Origin: Siphonodentalium dalli
Lineage: Eukaryota; Mollusca; Scaphopoda; Gadilida; Siphonodentaliidae
NCBI GenBank assembly: GCA_032622095.1
Contig: CP136067.1
Location: forward strand, 46,851,549-46,915,548
Length of the DNA stretch: 64,000 bases
Reading direction: 5' to 3'
A program made the translations under genes and the position numbers. Every line of letters starts with the position of its first letter. The first letter of the stretch is position 1. Shown here in pieces: positions 62,266 through 64,000 of this stretch. The notes under the pieces were generated by a model. The model was not told where the DNA came from and made no database searches. It was given only the letters and a program-made list of their open reading frames with translations.

Positions 62266-62724
62266 CGTCTTAACTTAGTGTAAACAATATTTATTTGAAC
62301 AAAATAACAGAACAACACATTGACAATTATACATATTGAGTAAAAAAAAAACATAGTTCAAATGAGGATTAGATAACAAGCCATGAGCCTATGGCTTTTA
62401 TAAAAATCTTTTCCTCCAAAAATGTTACCCCGAGTGTCAATACAGACAGCTACAGGGTAAAAAGGACGGGAATTTGAATATTGTTCTGTGTTTTCAAATA
62501 AATGTTGGGAAGTTAGTTAAGCGAGTGTAGGTATCAGAAAGATGGAGGAGTGATAGAAGGGAGGAGATTATGAAATAGACAAGAAAGATAATAAAGTAGG
62601 TGGAAAAGAAGTGTGATAAATGCTGTATACAATAATCCCTCAGTCATAATCTAAATTTTACATTATGGCGTTAAATCATGGTGTGTTGTCCAATATAGAA
62701 ACGGAATTAGACACGTCTTAACTT
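62266..62724. mobile_element. Insertion flanked by 11-bp direct repeats, related to intron III
   Basis: CGTCTTAACTT occurs at 62266-62276 and again at 62714-62724, but only once in all other units. The ~437 bases between are absent elsewhere at this site. Their middle part (AGCCTATGGCTTTTATAAAA through GATAATAAAGTAG to GTGTGATAAATG) resembles intron III of every CDC25 copy (about 10008-10245 in unit 1). This suggests a non-autonomous interspersed element with an 11-bp target-site duplication. Its class is unknown. Confidence 0.7.
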
Positions 62725-63685
62725 GTCAGTTCAATTTCATTTTGTAGCAGTAGAAAACGCATATTCATATATAAACACTCAATACTTTCAACTATCTACA
62801 ATATGGTATGTTTAAAATTATGTTTACATATACACAAAACCGGATCTCTTAATAATGTGTACCTATTTTGTTTTAAGTTACAACACCCGTTCCGCGCTGA
62901 TATGTGCTAACTGACTTTTACATTTGGATTTGTCTTTTACAATTGTTTTTTTTTTTTGCTCTTTATATACACTCTCCACGAATTTGTCAATAGAAAAACA
63001 CACAATTCAATAACCTCACTGCTCTTCATCGTGGAAGCCGGAATACGTGGAGGCCGGAATAAAGAGTATTATATTGAAGCTAGTAGGTCGCATAAGATTG
63101 TTGAATTCTCATCACATTGGTGGTAACATTGGCGCATGCATTGTCCGGACTACATGTGCCCGATACAGATTTGTTCAATTCATAGAATTTAGAAAAGTTA
63201 GGTCCCGATGTTCTTCAGCAGATAACAAAAAAAAAGCGCAGTGTCACTGTTAGTATGAATAGTATATTTTGTGGGCCTTCGTGGGGTTCGTGATACCCCA
63301 TTGATCGTTATTCATCTTCAGCAAATCACCGACTGACTAAATTGCTAACATAGTTGATAAGTTGTAAACAATATAGTTGACAGTTCCTGGGCTGAATTTC
63401 ACTCACAAACTGTTATCTCACTTCCAAACATGCGACTAAACACTTCTGAACAAGAAATATAACACGTTGTCATGCGCATCGACGCTGCTCTTCCCACTAT
63501 CTGTGTAATTTTAACGCCCCGAGTTGTGATAGGCAACCGTATTCGTGAGCAACATTCTGCCACGCGATCCCGATGTGTTACAATTTGTTATCATACAACA
63601 TCGCGAATCGTTTCTCACGTATTTTCAAAATAAACAACATTATGTCCCTTACTTTATAAGCAGTAAAGTTTGAACTTTTTATTCA

Positions 63686-64000
63686 AAGAAGAAGGGGCCG
63701 CCCAAGAAAAAGACGCCTGCGAGAAAAAGAAGGGACGCCGCTAGACGAGCCAAATGGAAGAAGAGGGGGGTGACTGTTGATTTGCCAGTCACCCCTCCCC
63801 TTGTGGTTCAGCCGTCTACAGTCATAGCCGGCGGGTCGAAGTTGTCTGAGAGACGCCCAGACGACTCGACCCGCATGGAGACTGACGACATAGTACCAGC
63901 TAGCAGGGACTCCGTGGATCTGCCGGAGGTCCCTGCTGTCGTCGTCGAGGCTAGCGGAGACAGGGACGTGGATTCCACCCCAGATGTTCCTGCCGCCAGC
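63686..64000 (+). CDS. GC-rich open frame, partial, unrecognised (basic then acidic)
   Basis: Frame from 63686 is open for 105 codons to the window end. The in-frame stop upstream (TGA 63671-63673) lies in array sequence, and the first ATG is at 63875. The N-terminal part is strongly basic (KKKGPPKKKTPARKRR, then DAARRAKWKKR). The rest is rich in D, E, P, S and V. GC content and codon use differ sharply from the array. It could be a gag/ORF1-like part of a retroelement or an exon of an unrelated gene. I cannot identify it. Confidence 0.4.

Larger units (their letters stand above)
56352..63684 (+). repeat. Array unit 7 (right-truncated, about 7.3 kb)
   Basis: Most diverged unit. It supplies exons V-VII of G7, then a spacer with two private insertions (59714-60072 and 62277-62724) and three sub-repeats. 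Homology stops at about 63684, equivalent to about 7784 in unit 1, some 560 bases before where an exon I would lie. The array therefore ends without a further gene start. Confidence 0.92.
57665..63684. other. Spacer of unit 7, right end of array
   Basis: AATAAA at 57993, hairpin module pair 58119-58816, a private insertion 59714-60072, three sub-repeats 60104-62033, donor-like ATG/GTAAGC at 62204, and an insertion with flanking direct repeats at 62277-62724. The TATATATA found at 4688 in unit 1 is interrupted here (TATATGTATA near 59099). No gene recognised. Confidence 0.75.

Noticed and set aside
1927-63684. CRISPR array or bacterial operon
   Set aside because: Repeat size, introns and a CDC25 gene show this is animal DNA. 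The direct repeats are kilobase-scale.

Overview
This is eukaryotic (metazoan) genomic DNA. It is AT-rich, has no bacterial-style gene packing, and carries short phase-matched exons with GT/AG borders inside introns of 250-600 bases (longer in the right-hand copies). The only gene I can identify is a CDC25-type dual-specificity phosphatase (M-phase inducer phosphatase). It is recognised by the rhodanese-like start ([12 protein letters not shown]), the catalytic loop HCEFSSER, and the GGYKEFF and YRPM...F motifs. Codon-level features suggest an invertebrate, perhaps a mollusc or other lophotrochozoan, but the sequence alone does not prove a phylum.

Layout. Bases 1-1926 are unique AT-rich flank with CCGGT-rich short repeats and a palindrome next to the array. 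Bases 1927 to about 63684 are a head-to-tail tandem array of seven units. Units 1-4 are exactly 8705 bp and almost identical. Units 5 and 6 are about 9.73 and 9.88 kb and more diverged. Unit 7 is cut off on its right side. Bases 63685-64000 are GC-rich, unrelated, and open in one frame to the window end.

The array is out of phase with the gene. Each unit starts in the intron just before the catalytic exon and ends after the exon that starts the rhodanese domain, so every complete gene spans two units. The result is one 5'-truncated fragment (G1), four genes with identical predicted protein (G2-G5), one intact diverged gene (G6), and one full-length copy with a 1-base frameshift just before the catalytic cysteine (G7). 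Seven coding exons per gene were placed, all in consistent phase (0,0,0,0,2,0), giving 312 residues from the first recognised exon. A separate upstream first exon could not be established. A Kozak-perfect ATG lies inside exon I, downstream of a TATA-like box and a CRE palindrome.

The roughly 5.1-6.0 kb spacers hold the 3' UTR, a duplicated 297-bp hairpin/tRNA-like module, and two (units 1-4) or three (units 5-7) copies of a ~631-bp sub-repeat studded with the motif AAAGAGCG in both orientations. A further ~1.7 kb precedes exon I. Several unit-specific insertions (units 5, 6, 7) look like non-autonomous mobile elements. The main biological point is local amplification of a mitotic-entry phosphatase with very recent homogenisation of its left half.
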